Assembly (NCBI GenBank): GCA_009774255.1
Contig: VSNK01000041.1
Coordinates: forward strand, 1 to 24,544
DNA from: Faecalicatena sp.
GTDB lineage: Bacteria > Bacillota > Clostridia > Lachnospirales > Lachnospiraceae
Direction of reading: 5' to 3'
DNA: 24,544 bases
Part shown: positions 1 to 5,777 of the stretch, piece after piece
Numbering within the stretch: position 1 is the stretch's first letter
Layout of the letters: every line of letters begins with the position of its first letter
The notes under the pieces: generated by a model
What the model saw: only the letters and a program-made list of their open reading frames with translations
What the model was told of the DNA's origin: nothing
Database searches by the model: none
Translations under genes and position numbers: made by a program

Positions 1-39
1 CCATTTTCCTTATGCGCATAGTGCGCATCCCCCGGAGGG

Positions 40-86
40 TTTTAGTTCAATAGGAAAATTCGGAGAAGTTTCCTATTGAACTAAAA
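40..86. repeat. 18 bp perfect palindrome, 11 nt loop
   Basis: Positions 40-57 and 69-86 are perfect reverse complements (core AGTTCAATAGGAAA / TTTCCTATTGAACT) around an 11 nt loop. The stem starts with TTTT and ends with AAAA, the opposite of what an intrinsic terminator needs on either strand, so it is better read as a dispersed palindromic repeat than as a terminator. Confidence 0.7.
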
Positions 87-115
87 AGAGCTGCTGCAGA
101 TTCTGCAAACAGCTC
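83..115 (-). terminator. Intrinsic terminator, minus strand
   Basis: Arms 88-93 (GAGCTG) and 110-115 (CAGCTC), with an inner GCAG/CTGC stem, form a hairpin that on the minus strand is followed by five T residues (87-83). It lies about 210 bases past the stop of the minus-strand gene at 327-629. It may instead end a transcript that enters from outside the window. Confidence 0.45.
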
Positions 116-326
116 AGAGAAAAGGGAAATCTATCAAAATTTAGAAAGTGTTCGAATCCAATGATCTTTAGGCGAAGCTCGATGGCCGCACATGCTGACT
201 GCATCCGCAGCCATCGTCTTCTTGAACATGAATACATCATAACAAGCATTTGTGAATCGAATGTGACAAGATATGGAAGAATTTATGAAAATTCTAAAAT
301 CAAAATAAAAACGTTGTTATACTTTA

Positions 327-629
327 TCATGTGTTGTTTACGATATGCATACAGTTCTTTTTTGCGTTCTCCCAGGTCTCTTTTTGGGCTTCATACCTTT
401 CAAAAAGCCATGCAATGGCAGAATCCATTCCCTCATCGGATAAGGGGAAGGAGGCGGACTGCTTTTTTTCATCAGGGGTCTGTTCAAAGGACCAGGGTTC
501 CGGATAGATGAATACGGAAAAGGTTTCTTTGCTTTCGTCCGCGCGGAAATAATACCGCATTCCAAGATGGCCTCCGGAAAAAGGTTCCTTTTTCAGTCCG
601 CCCACGGGAATTAATTTTTTATCGATCAT
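327..629 (-). CDS. Small hypothetical protein, about 100 aa
   Basis: I do not recognise a named family. The protein is soluble, with no signal peptide or membrane segment. It is rich in aromatic residues in a short beta-like middle section (MRYYFRAD, FSVFIYPEPWSFEQTP), followed by a predicted amphipathic helix around residues 65-95 (DSAIAWLFERYEAQKETWENAKK). A GTG nine bases upstream (638) is also open, but the only AGGA-type ribosome binding site lies directly against that GTG and about 10 bases from the ATG at 629, so the ATG is preferred. It is transcribed away from the next gene, and the 640-730 gap must hold divergent promoters; a TTGTAT/TAAACT pair with a 16 bp spacer is visible on the minus strand. 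Amino-acid composition and codon use look genuine. Confidence 0.65.
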   Translation of the reverse strand: MIDKKLIPVGGLKKEPFSGGHLGMRYYFRADESKETFSVFIYPEPWSFEQTPDEKKQSASFPLSDEGMDSAIAWLFERYEAQKETWENAKKNCMHIVNNT

Positions 630-730
630 AGGCTTCACATCCTGTTCTATATATTCTGTCTCTTAGTTTACCATATTTTTCCTGGAATACAATTTTTTTT
701 TCGGCGAAAAATAAGCTTGAGGTGAAAAAT

Positions 731-919
731 ATGTTAAATCCAAAGGAAAATGAAAAACTAATTGATGATTATGATTATCTGTCGAATGCTGCTTCCGCAC
801 GGGACTGTACCGGGCTGATCCCGTTTCTTCCTACATCGGAAGAGGAACTGGAAGCGTATAATGATGTCTATCAATTTGAGCCGCCGTTCATTCCTGTGAA
901 AAACTCCAAAAAGGAATAA
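731..919 (+). CDS. Small acidic hypothetical protein, 62 aa
   Basis: This 62-residue soluble, acidic protein has no family I can name. It has many Asp/Glu/Asn/Tyr residues (KLIDDYDYLSNAASARDC) and a proline-containing C-terminus (FEPPFIPVKNSKKE). A GTG at 722 is in frame, but GAGGTG at 719-724 is better read as the ribosome binding site of the ATG at 731 (6 base spacing), so the shorter form is chosen. The gene ends 12 bases before the -35 box of the promoter at 932 and is therefore probably a separate transcription unit from the next gene. Confidence 0.55.
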   Translation: MLNPKENEKLIDDYDYLSNAASARDCTGLIPFLPTSEEELEAYNDVYQFEPPFIPVKNSKKE

Positions 920-931
920 AAAATTTTCTCA

Positions 932-960
932 TTGTCCTTATCGGCATTAGATGTTATAAT
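932..960 (+). promoter_or_regulatory. Sigma-A promoter with extended -10
   Basis: TTGTCC (932-937) and a consensus TATAAT (955-960) are 17 bp apart, and TG at 952-953 gives an extended -10. The expected start of transcription is near 967, about 65 bases before the downstream start codon. Confidence 0.75.
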
Positions 961-1031
961 GATTCTAGCCAAAATGGAAACAGGCGTTTTTTCTGTTGAA
1001 TTGGTGAATACTAAAGAGAGGAATGTACATC

Positions 1032-2663
1032 ATGAAATGTCCGATATGTGGAAAAGATGTTGAGTTACAAAAGAAGCAGGTTGGTGTCGATGAACAAGGT
1101 GCACCGGTCTTTCATCAATATGCTGTATGCCGTGACTGTAAAAAACAGTGGGATCTTGACAAGCAGCGCGTTAGAAAAGCGGCGCCGGATTCAGAGACGA
1201 ATACTCAAAAGGAACAGGCTCCTCCCCAAAAGCCGGAGAGCGTTGTAAAGGAGAGCAAGGGGACACCGCCTGAGCCGGTACGGAAAAGCGCCCCGGTGAA
1301 AAAGGCTCCTGTCAGAGCCGAAAGTCAGGAAAATAATCCGGAGCCGGCTCCGGCCCCAAAGCCGGCAGGACAAAAGCCCGCCGCAGGCCAGCCTGCCCAA
1401 AGGAGAGCTCCCCAGGAGAACACGCTTCCCCAGAAAGAGGCGGTCCGGAGGCATGCCTCCGGGAACCCGGATCCTGCTTCCGAGAAAAAAGTGCCGCAAA
1501 AGGCAGCCTCCGGGGAAGTCACCGGAGAACGGAAGACGGTGCACAAGGCTTCGGACGCAAAGGAAGCTTCCGGAGAAAAGCCGGCGCGCAGACCGGCTTC
1601 CGCAGAGACCGGTTCTGAGAGAAGTCCGAGAAAGCCGCAGGGACAGAAGCCTTCTGCTGAAAAGTCCAAAGCAGCAAAGCCCGGATCCGCAAAACGGCCG
1701 GCCAACGGTGCGGCGGCAGAAAAAGCACCTGCACAACGGCAGGCACAGGGAAAGCCGCAGGCCAAAAAGAGAACTGCCGATGAGACGGAAAGGGAACTTT
1801 TGCCGGAAGGCGCTGCCAGGAAAAAGCCTGTCCGGAAAAGCGCACCGGTATCCGAGGAACAGCGTTATGGTAATATTCCGCCGGAAAAGGTCCGGGTGAA
1901 AAAAGAACATGCGGTGAGACAGGGATATGAGGATATGCTTTCTACGGATCCTGATTATAAGCCTGTAAAAAAGAAGAGGCCGCTTCCGGATGAGGGAGAG
2001 CAGCCCGCAAAGGGGAAAAGACCGCTTCCGGATGAAGGAGAGCAGCATGCAAAAAGGAAAAGACCGATTTCGGATGAGGAAGAGCAGCCTGTAAAGAGGA
2101 AAAGACCGCTTCCGGATGAAGAAGAGCAACCGTTGAAAAAAGAACGTCCTGCGCCTTCAAGACACCGTCCGAATACAAAGGCAGATTTGGAAGAGGAAGA
2201 TGAAGAGGAAGACGAATATGAGGATGAAGACGATATGGAATATGAGGAGGCAAGATTCCGTATTCCGCGCATTCTTCTGGGGATTGTTTCCATTCTGGCC
2301 GCCGGATTTTTTGCGTACGGCGGATTTTCCGCAGGACTGGATAACATTGCGTCCGGCAGTACGGTTTCGACCGGAACGACCTATATTATCTTCGCGATCT
2401 GTATGCTTGTTTCAGGTCTGCTTCTTCTGATAATGCAGAACCGCAGTACCATCCTGGCTTATATTCTACCCATGCTTTTTGATTTCGGTGCCGCAGTATT
2501 TATGTTCCTGAAACGGCAGGATGATAAGATTTTCCTGTATTGCGCAATCGCAGGAATTGTAGTTGGAATTATCTTGCTGGTGTTGGGAATCATATCCAGG
2601 AATTCAGACGATTATGAAGATGCGGATGATTACGATGATCCGTTTGAAGATGACTATGAATAA
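1032..2663 (+). CDS. Zinc-ribbon, disordered, four-TM protein
   Basis: This 543 aa protein has a striking domain order. Residues 1-45 hold a CPIC...CRDC zinc ribbon. Residues about 50-380 are low-complexity and disordered, rich in Lys, Pro, Ala and Glu. A 14-residue tandem repeat (KRPLPDEGEQPAKG-like, four copies) is followed by a strongly acidic run near residues 386-408. Four hydrophobic helices follow (about 411-433, 450-469, 473-493, 500-522), and the tail is acidic and tyrosine-rich (YEDADDYDDPFEDDYE). The in-frame ATG at 1023 touches the AGAGAGGA ribosome binding site, so the ATG at 1032 is preferred. The layout suggests a membrane-anchored protein with a long cytoplasmic basic/acidic tether, but its function is unknown. 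It is transcribed from the promoter at 932-960. Confidence 0.8.
   Translation: MKCPICGKDVELQKKQVGVDEQGAPVFHQYAVCRDCKKQWDLDKQRVRKAAPDSETNTQKEQAPPQKPESVVKESKGTPPEPVRKSAPVKKAPVRAESQENNPEPAPAPKPAGQKPAAGQPAQRRAPQENTLPQKEAVRRHASGNPDPASEKKVPQKAASGEVTGERKTVHKASDAKEASGEKPARRPASAETGSERSPRKPQGQKPSAEKSKAAKPGSAKRPANGAAAEKAPAQRQAQGKPQAKKRTADETERELLPEGAARKKPVRKSAPVSEEQRYGNIPPEKVRVKKEHAVRQGYEDMLSTDPDYKPVKKKRPLPDEGEQPAKGKRPLPDEGEQHAKRKRPISDEEEQPVKRKRPLPDEEEQPLKKERPAPSRHRPNTKADLEEEDEEEDEYEDEDDMEYEEARFRIPRILLGIVSILAAGFFAYGGFSAGLDNIASGSTVSTGTTYIIFAICMLVSGLLLLIMQNRSTILAYILPMLFDFGAAVFMFLKRQDDKIFLYCAIAGIVVGIILLVLGIISRNSDDYEDADDYDDPFEDDYE
1974..2141 (+). repeat. Four 42 bp in-frame tandem repeats
   Basis: Units at 1974-2015, 2016-2057, 2058-2099 and 2100-2141 each encode 14 residues of the type KRPLPDEGEQPAKG. 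Units 1 and 2 are the closest pair and units 3 and 4 have diverged. The period is a multiple of three, so the reading frame is kept whatever the copy number. Confidence 0.9.
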
Positions 2664-2676
2664 ATGGACTCGTTAA

Positions 2677-2745
2677 GGAATATTTTTTCGAATGTGCAGG
2701 TTAAAAAAGCAAGGCTGTGCCGAGGCTTTTTGACCTGTGCGGCCT
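2677..2745. repeat. Degraded partial foldback element
   Basis: By eye this matches the middle of the element at 15054-15211 in the same orientation (shared GTGCAGG, CGAGGCTTTTTGACC and TGTGC blocks). The central loop is shortened and divergent, and both outer ends are missing. It directly abuts the intact copy at 2761. Confidence 0.6.
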
Positions 2746-2760
2746 TTTGACTTATAATTA

Positions 2761-2918
2761 GGAGTTGTAAAAAAATAAGTGACACATCTTGGCTTGTCTA
2801 TTTCTCCGGCTGCACAGGTCAAAAAGCCTCGACGTAGCTCACTACGCCTGCGTTTTTTGCCCTGCACATCCGAAGAAATATCCTGCGCAATCTGTATCAC
2901 TTATTTTTCTACAACTCC
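2761..2918 (-). mobile_element. 158 bp foldback (MITE-like) element, copy A
   Basis: The termini are inverted (GGAGTTGTA at 2761 and CTACAACTCC ending at 2918), and the two halves are imperfect reverse complements over nearly their whole length. TTA lies directly outside both ends (2758-2760 and 2919-2921), consistent with a 3 bp target duplication. Its reverse complement matches copy B at 15054-15211 with five mismatches in 158 positions by eye. It encodes no protein, so any movement would need a transposase supplied in trans. Confidence 0.8.
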
Positions 2919-2970
2919 TTAGGCAAAAGGAAAGAGCCACATTGCTGTGACTCAAAGGGGGAAAAAGTTT

Positions 2971-3015
2971 ATGAAAAAGTGTTCTTTCTTTCGAACAATT
3001 ATATTATATCTTTGA
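2971..3015 (+). CDS. Possible 14 aa peptide ORF
   Basis: A 14-codon ORF (MKKCSFFRTIILYL) is preceded by AAAGGGGGA eight or nine bases upstream, a fair ribosome binding site. It is basic then hydrophobic. Nothing downstream in the same direction would make it a classic leader peptide, because a terminator follows at 3082. It could be the remnant of a lost gene or chance. Confidence 0.2.
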   Translation: MKKCSFFRTIILYL

Positions 3016-3040
3016 GTTGTGGAAAAAATGTGATACAAAT

Positions 3041-3068
3041 TTGAACGGATTGTTAACAAAAGTATAAT
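3041..3068 (+). promoter_or_regulatory. Promoter-like pair facing a terminator
   Basis: TTGAAC (3041-3046) and consensus TATAAT (3063-3068) are 16 bp apart. Transcription would start near 3075 and meet the strong hairpin at 3082-3122 at once, so any product would be a very short RNA. Confidence 0.4.
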
Positions 3069-3081
3069 AATTTGTGAAGTC

Positions 3082-3122
3082 AAAAGGGCCGCTCTGCAAA
3101 ATACGGGCAGAGCGGCCCTTTT
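3082..3122. terminator. Perfect 16 bp bidirectional terminator
   Basis: Arms 3082-3097 and 3107-3122 (AAAAGGGCCGCTCTGC and its exact complement) enclose a 9 nt loop. A-tracts and T-tracts on both sides allow termination in both directions. It lies 33 bases past the stop of the minus-strand solute-binding protein gene. Confidence 0.85.
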
Positions 3123-3154
3123 CATAAAATGCGGCCGGAGTGGGTTGCTGGAAT

Positions 3155-4240
3155 TTATTTTGCCGCTTCTTCTGCGAAGCTGGTGGTGACTAAGTCGTCG
3201 TAAGGTGCCCGTTGTTCCAATTCTCCTGCACTTTCCAGGATATCCTGAAGCAATTCAAAGCTGGATTTCTCGAAGACAAGATTTTCCTTCCAGGTATCCT
3301 GCTCATAATATCTGGTCACGATAGTGGTAATGGTCTCCAGATCAGATTCCGGAAACTGAGGTGCAATGATCTTCGCGATTTCTTCCGGGGAATGGGTCTG
3401 TACATAGTCCATGCCTTTTTGAAGGGCGTTGACAAAGCTCTGGATTGTATCCGGATGCTCCTCTATAAAGCTCTGCTTCGCACTGTAGGCCGTATAGGGG
3501 ACATAACCGCTGTCTTCTCCGAGTGAGGCCACAACATAGCCTTTTCCTTCCTTTTCGAGGGCAGTCGCGCCCGGCTCAAATTCAACCGTAAAATCTCCCA
3601 GATTTTCAGAAAATGCTGCGGCGGTAGCACCGAAATCAATGCTCTGATTAATCTCCAGGTCCGAAGCGGGATCCATTTTGTTTTCCTTAAGAATATATTC
3701 AAATACCATTTCTGGCATGCCGCCTTTTCTTCCGCCAAGAACAGTCTTTCCTTTCAGATCATTCCAGGTAAAATCAGGCATCTCTTCCCGGGCGACAAGA
3801 AAATTTCCCGCCCGCTGGGTAAGCTGCGCGAAGTTGACAACATAATCATTTGCCCCTTCATTATAGGTATAGATTGAGGACTCCGAGCCCATGAATCCAA
3901 TGTCCGCCTCGCCGGAAAGTACGGCGGTCATCACCTTATCGGCCCCGAATCCGCAGACAAGCTCCAGACGGATATTTTCGTCCTCGAAGTATCCTTCCTC
4001 GACAGCGACATACATGGGGGCGTAAAAGATGGAGTGAGCAACTTCATTTAAAGTAATGTCTGTCAGTTCCTTTTTGGCAGGCTCGGGTGTAGCTCTTGGC
4101 TCCTCCGGCGTGTCTGCTGTTTCTTCAGTATTTGCTTTTTCCGTCGTTTCCACAGTTCCCTGAGTTGGCTTTTCCGCACATGCTGCCAGTGACACGGCAA
4201 AAGCAGCGGTGAGAAGTACGGCAATGAATCGCTTTTTCAT
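3155..4240 (-). CDS. NMT1/ThiY-type ABC solute-binding lipoprotein
   Basis: This 361 aa secreted lipoprotein has a type II signal peptide with lipobox LAAC (residues 18-21; lipidated Cys21). A Thr/Glu/Pro-rich linker (about 22-55) follows, then a periplasmic-binding fold of the NMT1/ThiY/SsuA superfamily. Family-like signatures are FYAPMYVAVEEGYFEDENI, GADKVMTAVLSGEADIGFMG and LKGKTVLGGRKGGMP. This superfamily binds small organic ligands such as thiamine pyrimidine precursors, alkanesulfonates or taurine for an ABC importer, but the ligand cannot be read from the sequence. No permease or ATPase gene is adjacent, so it is an orphan in this window. The start has a strong AGGAGG on the minus strand. 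It is divergent from the YerC-like regulator, and I see no TPP riboswitch in the gap. Confidence 0.88.
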   Translation of the reverse strand: MKKRFIAVLLTAAFAVSLAACAEKPTQGTVETTEKANTEETADTPEEPRATPEPAKKELTDITLNEVAHSIFYAPMYVAVEEGYFEDENIRLELVCGFGADKVMTAVLSGEADIGFMGSESSIYTYNEGANDYVVNFAQLTQRAGNFLVAREEMPDFTWNDLKGKTVLGGRKGGMPEMVFEYILKENKMDPASDLEINQSIDFGATAAAFSENLGDFTVEFEPGATALEKEGKGYVVASLGEDSGYVPYTAYSAKQSFIEEHPDTIQSFVNALQKGMDYVQTHSPEEIAKIIAPQFPESDLETITTIVTRYYEQDTWKENLVFEKSSFELLQDILESAGELEQRAPYDDLVTTSFAEEAAK

Positions 4241-4358
4241 AAAATCCTCCTGAAAATAGAATGCTTCAATCCTTATTACTATATGTCGGCGGCAATGATC
4301 GGTGATAAATTTATTCTGGTAAAAAGTATTTCGAAGTATGGACTTTAAAAGTTTAGTG

Positions 4359-4367
4359 TGTTAAAAT
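4359..4367 (+). promoter_or_regulatory. Possible extended -10 promoter
   Basis: TG (4359-4360), one base, then TAAAAT (4362-4367) form an extended -10 about 100 bases upstream of the YerC-like gene. No convincing -35 box is visible. Confidence 0.35.
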
Positions 4368-4464
4368 TATAAAGGGCATTGCCGATGTGCCTGCGGATCA
4401 GTATTTGGCTGTTGTGCGGCATGGCTGCATGTCTATAGATATAGTAACAAAAGGAGAGGGTCAT

Positions 4465-4770
4465 ATGAGTAAGAAAATAAGAACAGAAGCGGTTGATTAT
4501 TTATTCAGCGCGATACTCAGTTTAAAAGACAAAGAAGAATGCTATACATTTTTTGAAGATATCTGCACGATCAATGAATTGTTATCCCTTTCGCAGCGGT
4601 TTGAGGTGGCAAAAATGCTCAGGGAAAAGAAGACTTATCTGGAAATTGCGGAGAAGACAGGAGCCTCCACGGCTACGATCAGCCGGGTGAATCGTTCTTT
4701 AAATTACGGAAACGATGGATACGATATGGTATTTGAAAGGATAGATGAGGAGATAAAATCAGCCGTTTAA
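4465..4770 (+). CDS. YerC/YecD-family TrpR-like regulator
   Basis: This 101 aa protein of the YerC/YecD group in the Trp-repressor superfamily has an all-helical fold and a helix-turn-helix. Diagnostic stretches are DYLFSAILSLKDKEECYTFFEDICTI with LSLSQRFEVAKML, and the recognition segment TYLEIAEKTGASTATISRVNR. An upstream GTG (4387) extends the frame, but AAAGGAGAGGG at 4450-4460 places the true start at the ATG at 4465. In Bacillus subtilis the family member yerC lies near pcrB-pcrA, and pcrA is about 3 kb downstream here. Target genes are unknown. The convergent DUF1836 gene shares its terminator. Confidence 0.88.
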   Translation: MSKKIRTEAVDYLFSAILSLKDKEECYTFFEDICTINELLSLSQRFEVAKMLREKKTYLEIAEKTGASTATISRVNRSLNYGNDGYDMVFERIDEEIKSAV

Positions 4771-4795
4771 GCATAAAAAGAGTCATTCGGAAAGG

Positions 4796-4822
4796 GAAAA
4801 AGCTGCTTTTGGCAGCTTTTTC
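4796..4822. terminator. Bidirectional terminator, 11 bp stem
   Basis: GAAAAAGCTGC (4796-4806) and its exact complement (4812-4822) enclose a 5 nt loop, with A and T tracts built into the stem. It lies between two convergent genes and can serve both. Confidence 0.85.
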
Positions 4823-4828
4823 GTACGT

Positions 4829-5428
4829 TTAATCCTGATTCAGCTCCGGGATCGAATCAATCAGCTTTTCAATCATCTGCTTTTTCACATAGACATCAAA
4901 GCTCAGGCTGCAGACCAGAGAAAAGAGCTGTAAATACGTGCGGTCTTCCTCGGGGGCGTCGGTGAAGGAATCCATAGCACGTGCGTAAACCTCCTTCATT
5001 TCTTCCATGAGAGGTTCCACCTCCGCCTTTTCCATGGAGCAGACTTCCTCATAAATGGAAGTCAGATTGAAGGAATCATCCTTGTGGAAATACTTTTTCG
5101 TGAGAGGCTCAAGTAATGCTTCGATATCCTTGATAGACAATATGTTCTTAAAATAATAAATAAAGATCAATATTAATACATGCTCTTTTGTATATTTCTT
5201 CTTCACGGGCGGGGGAAGAAGATTGTTCTTGGCATAATTGTTGATCATGGTCTTGGTCAGAATCTTATCCTGTTCATATCGCCTGGTGGAAGACAGCTGC
5301 TTATCCATGAAGGTAGTCACCTGATCCATATACAGATCAATATTGGGAATGTCGTCCGCATGGATATAGTCAATCCGGGAAAGACTCTGCAGGATGCTGT
5401 TGAGCATGTCACTTGTATCTATTTTCAT
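4829..5428 (-). CDS. DUF1836-family putative regulator
   Basis: This 199 aa protein resembles the DUF1836 family, which is widespread in Firmicutes and uncharacterised. The hallmark is a MerR-like winged-helix region around residues 55-106, with ILTKTMINNYAKNNLLPPP followed by VKKKYTKEHVLILIFIYYFK. The C-terminal half (about 107-199) is helical, with conserved-looking acidic and Tyr/Phe residues. No membrane segment is seen. The start is supported by AGGTG six bases upstream on the minus strand and by a promoter whose predicted transcript begins only about 14 bases before the ATG. A DNA-binding role is inferred from the fold only, and no target is known. Confidence 0.85.
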   Translation of the reverse strand: MKIDTSDMLNSILQSLSRIDYIHADDIPNIDLYMDQVTTFMDKQLSSTRRYEQDKILTKTMINNYAKNNLLPPPVKKKYTKEHVLILIFIYYFKNILSIKDIEALLEPLTKKYFHKDDSFNLTSIYEEVCSMEKAEVEPLMEEMKEVYARAMDSFTDAPEEDRTYLQLFSLVCSLSFDVYVKKQMIEKLIDSIPELNQD

Positions 5429-5448
5429 GTTATCACCTCGATGAATAT

Positions 5449-5477
5449 ATTATATAGTATTTAAAACCAGATAGCAA
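5449..5477 (-). promoter_or_regulatory. Sigma-A promoter for the DUF1836 gene
   Basis: On the minus strand TTGCTA (5477-5472) and consensus TATAAT (5454-5449) are 17 bp apart. The predicted start near 5442 gives a very short leader of about 14 bases. Confidence 0.7.
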
Positions 5478-5493
5478 GAATAAGTTTACAGCG

Positions 5494-5655
5494 GTTACAG
5501 TTCACTGGCTGGCCAGTGAACTGTAACCGCCAGCGAACTGTAACGAATCCGGCCTATTTAAAGTTGCCTTACGGCAAGAGGCCGGATTACAGCCCCAGGT
5601 ATGTACTGGCCTGCGACCGTGCAGCGTGGTGCACGGCCCAGGAGTGAACGGTAAC
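5494..5655. repeat. GTTACAGTTCAC-bounded stem-loop cluster
   Basis: The cluster opens with a perfect palindrome (arms 5491-5508 and 5513-5530, 4 nt loop) made of GTTACAGTTCACTGG and its complement. A further inverted copy of the end motif follows (5531-5544). Next come two more hairpins (5546-5555 with 5579-5588, and 5617-5623 with 5630-5636), and it closes with GTGAACGGTAAC (5644-5655). It is non-coding. The same terminal motif occurs at 15033-15230 and 17315-17481. Confidence 0.75.
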
Positions 5656-5777
5656 TTACAGCGATCTGCATCCTGCTGCAGGGAAGTTTATTTGGTTAAA
5701 TTTCACAAAAGGGCTTTCTTTTTATGCAGAATTATGCTAATCTTAGTGCAAAAGTTTCAAAAGTTCAGGAGGAAAGT

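Larger units (their letters stand above)
1..326. other. Gene-free left edge with hairpins
   Basis: No convincing gene is seen here. The stretch holds a 7 bp perfect inverted repeat with a 3 nt loop (12-28), an 18 bp palindrome (40-86) and a terminator-like hairpin (83-115), each described separately or in the findings. From 116 to 326 the DNA is AT-rich with one weak inverted repeat around 181-217 (GATGGC / GCCATC). An ORF beginning at 161 has no ribosome binding site and runs antisense into the gene at 327-629, so it is not called. Confidence 0.6.
2664..3154. other. 491 bp intergenic region: repeats, terminator
   Basis: From left to right this stretch holds a degraded foldback element (about 2677-2745), an intact 158 bp foldback element (2761-2918), an 8 bp stem with one G-T pair near 2936-2955, a 14-codon ORF with a good ribosome binding site (2971-3015), a promoter-like pair (3041-3068) and a perfect 16 bp terminator (3082-3122). 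No full-length gene is visible. Confidence 0.75.
5429..5777. other. Intergenic region: promoter and repeat cluster
   Basis: This gap between divergent genes holds the DUF1836 promoter (5449-5477, minus), a cluster of stem-loops bounded by GTTACAGTTCAC-type ends (5494-5655), and about 120 bases leading to the dehydrogenase. No clear -35/-10 pair for the dehydrogenase is visible. An in-frame ATG at 5724 has no ribosome binding site. Confidence 0.65.

Noticed and set aside
40..86. 18 bp palindrome as an intrinsic terminator
   Set aside because: T residues precede and A residues follow the stem on both strands, the reverse of a terminator.
145..170. TTCGAATCC, resembling a tRNA T-loop
   Set aside because: The flanking five-base arms do not pair and no acceptor, D or anticodon arms can be placed on either side.
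161..511. 116-codon plus-strand ORF at the left edge
   Set aside because: It has no ribosome binding site, unusual composition, and overlaps the better-supported minus-strand gene at 327-629 in antisense.
1191..2129. 312-codon minus-strand ORF
   Set aside because: It is a shadow of the low-complexity region of the gene at 1032-2663. The Arg/Leu/Cys/Ser-rich, repetitive product arises from the tandem repeat on the other strand.
4241..4464. Possible TPP riboswitch before the NMT1-type binding protein
   Set aside because: The conserved CTGAGA and ACCTGAT-type segments are absent on the minus strand.
4387..4464. N-terminal extension of the YerC-like protein from the GTG at 4387
   Set aside because: AAAGGAGAGGG directly before the ATG at 4465 and the family's usual length of about 100 residues favour the shorter protein.
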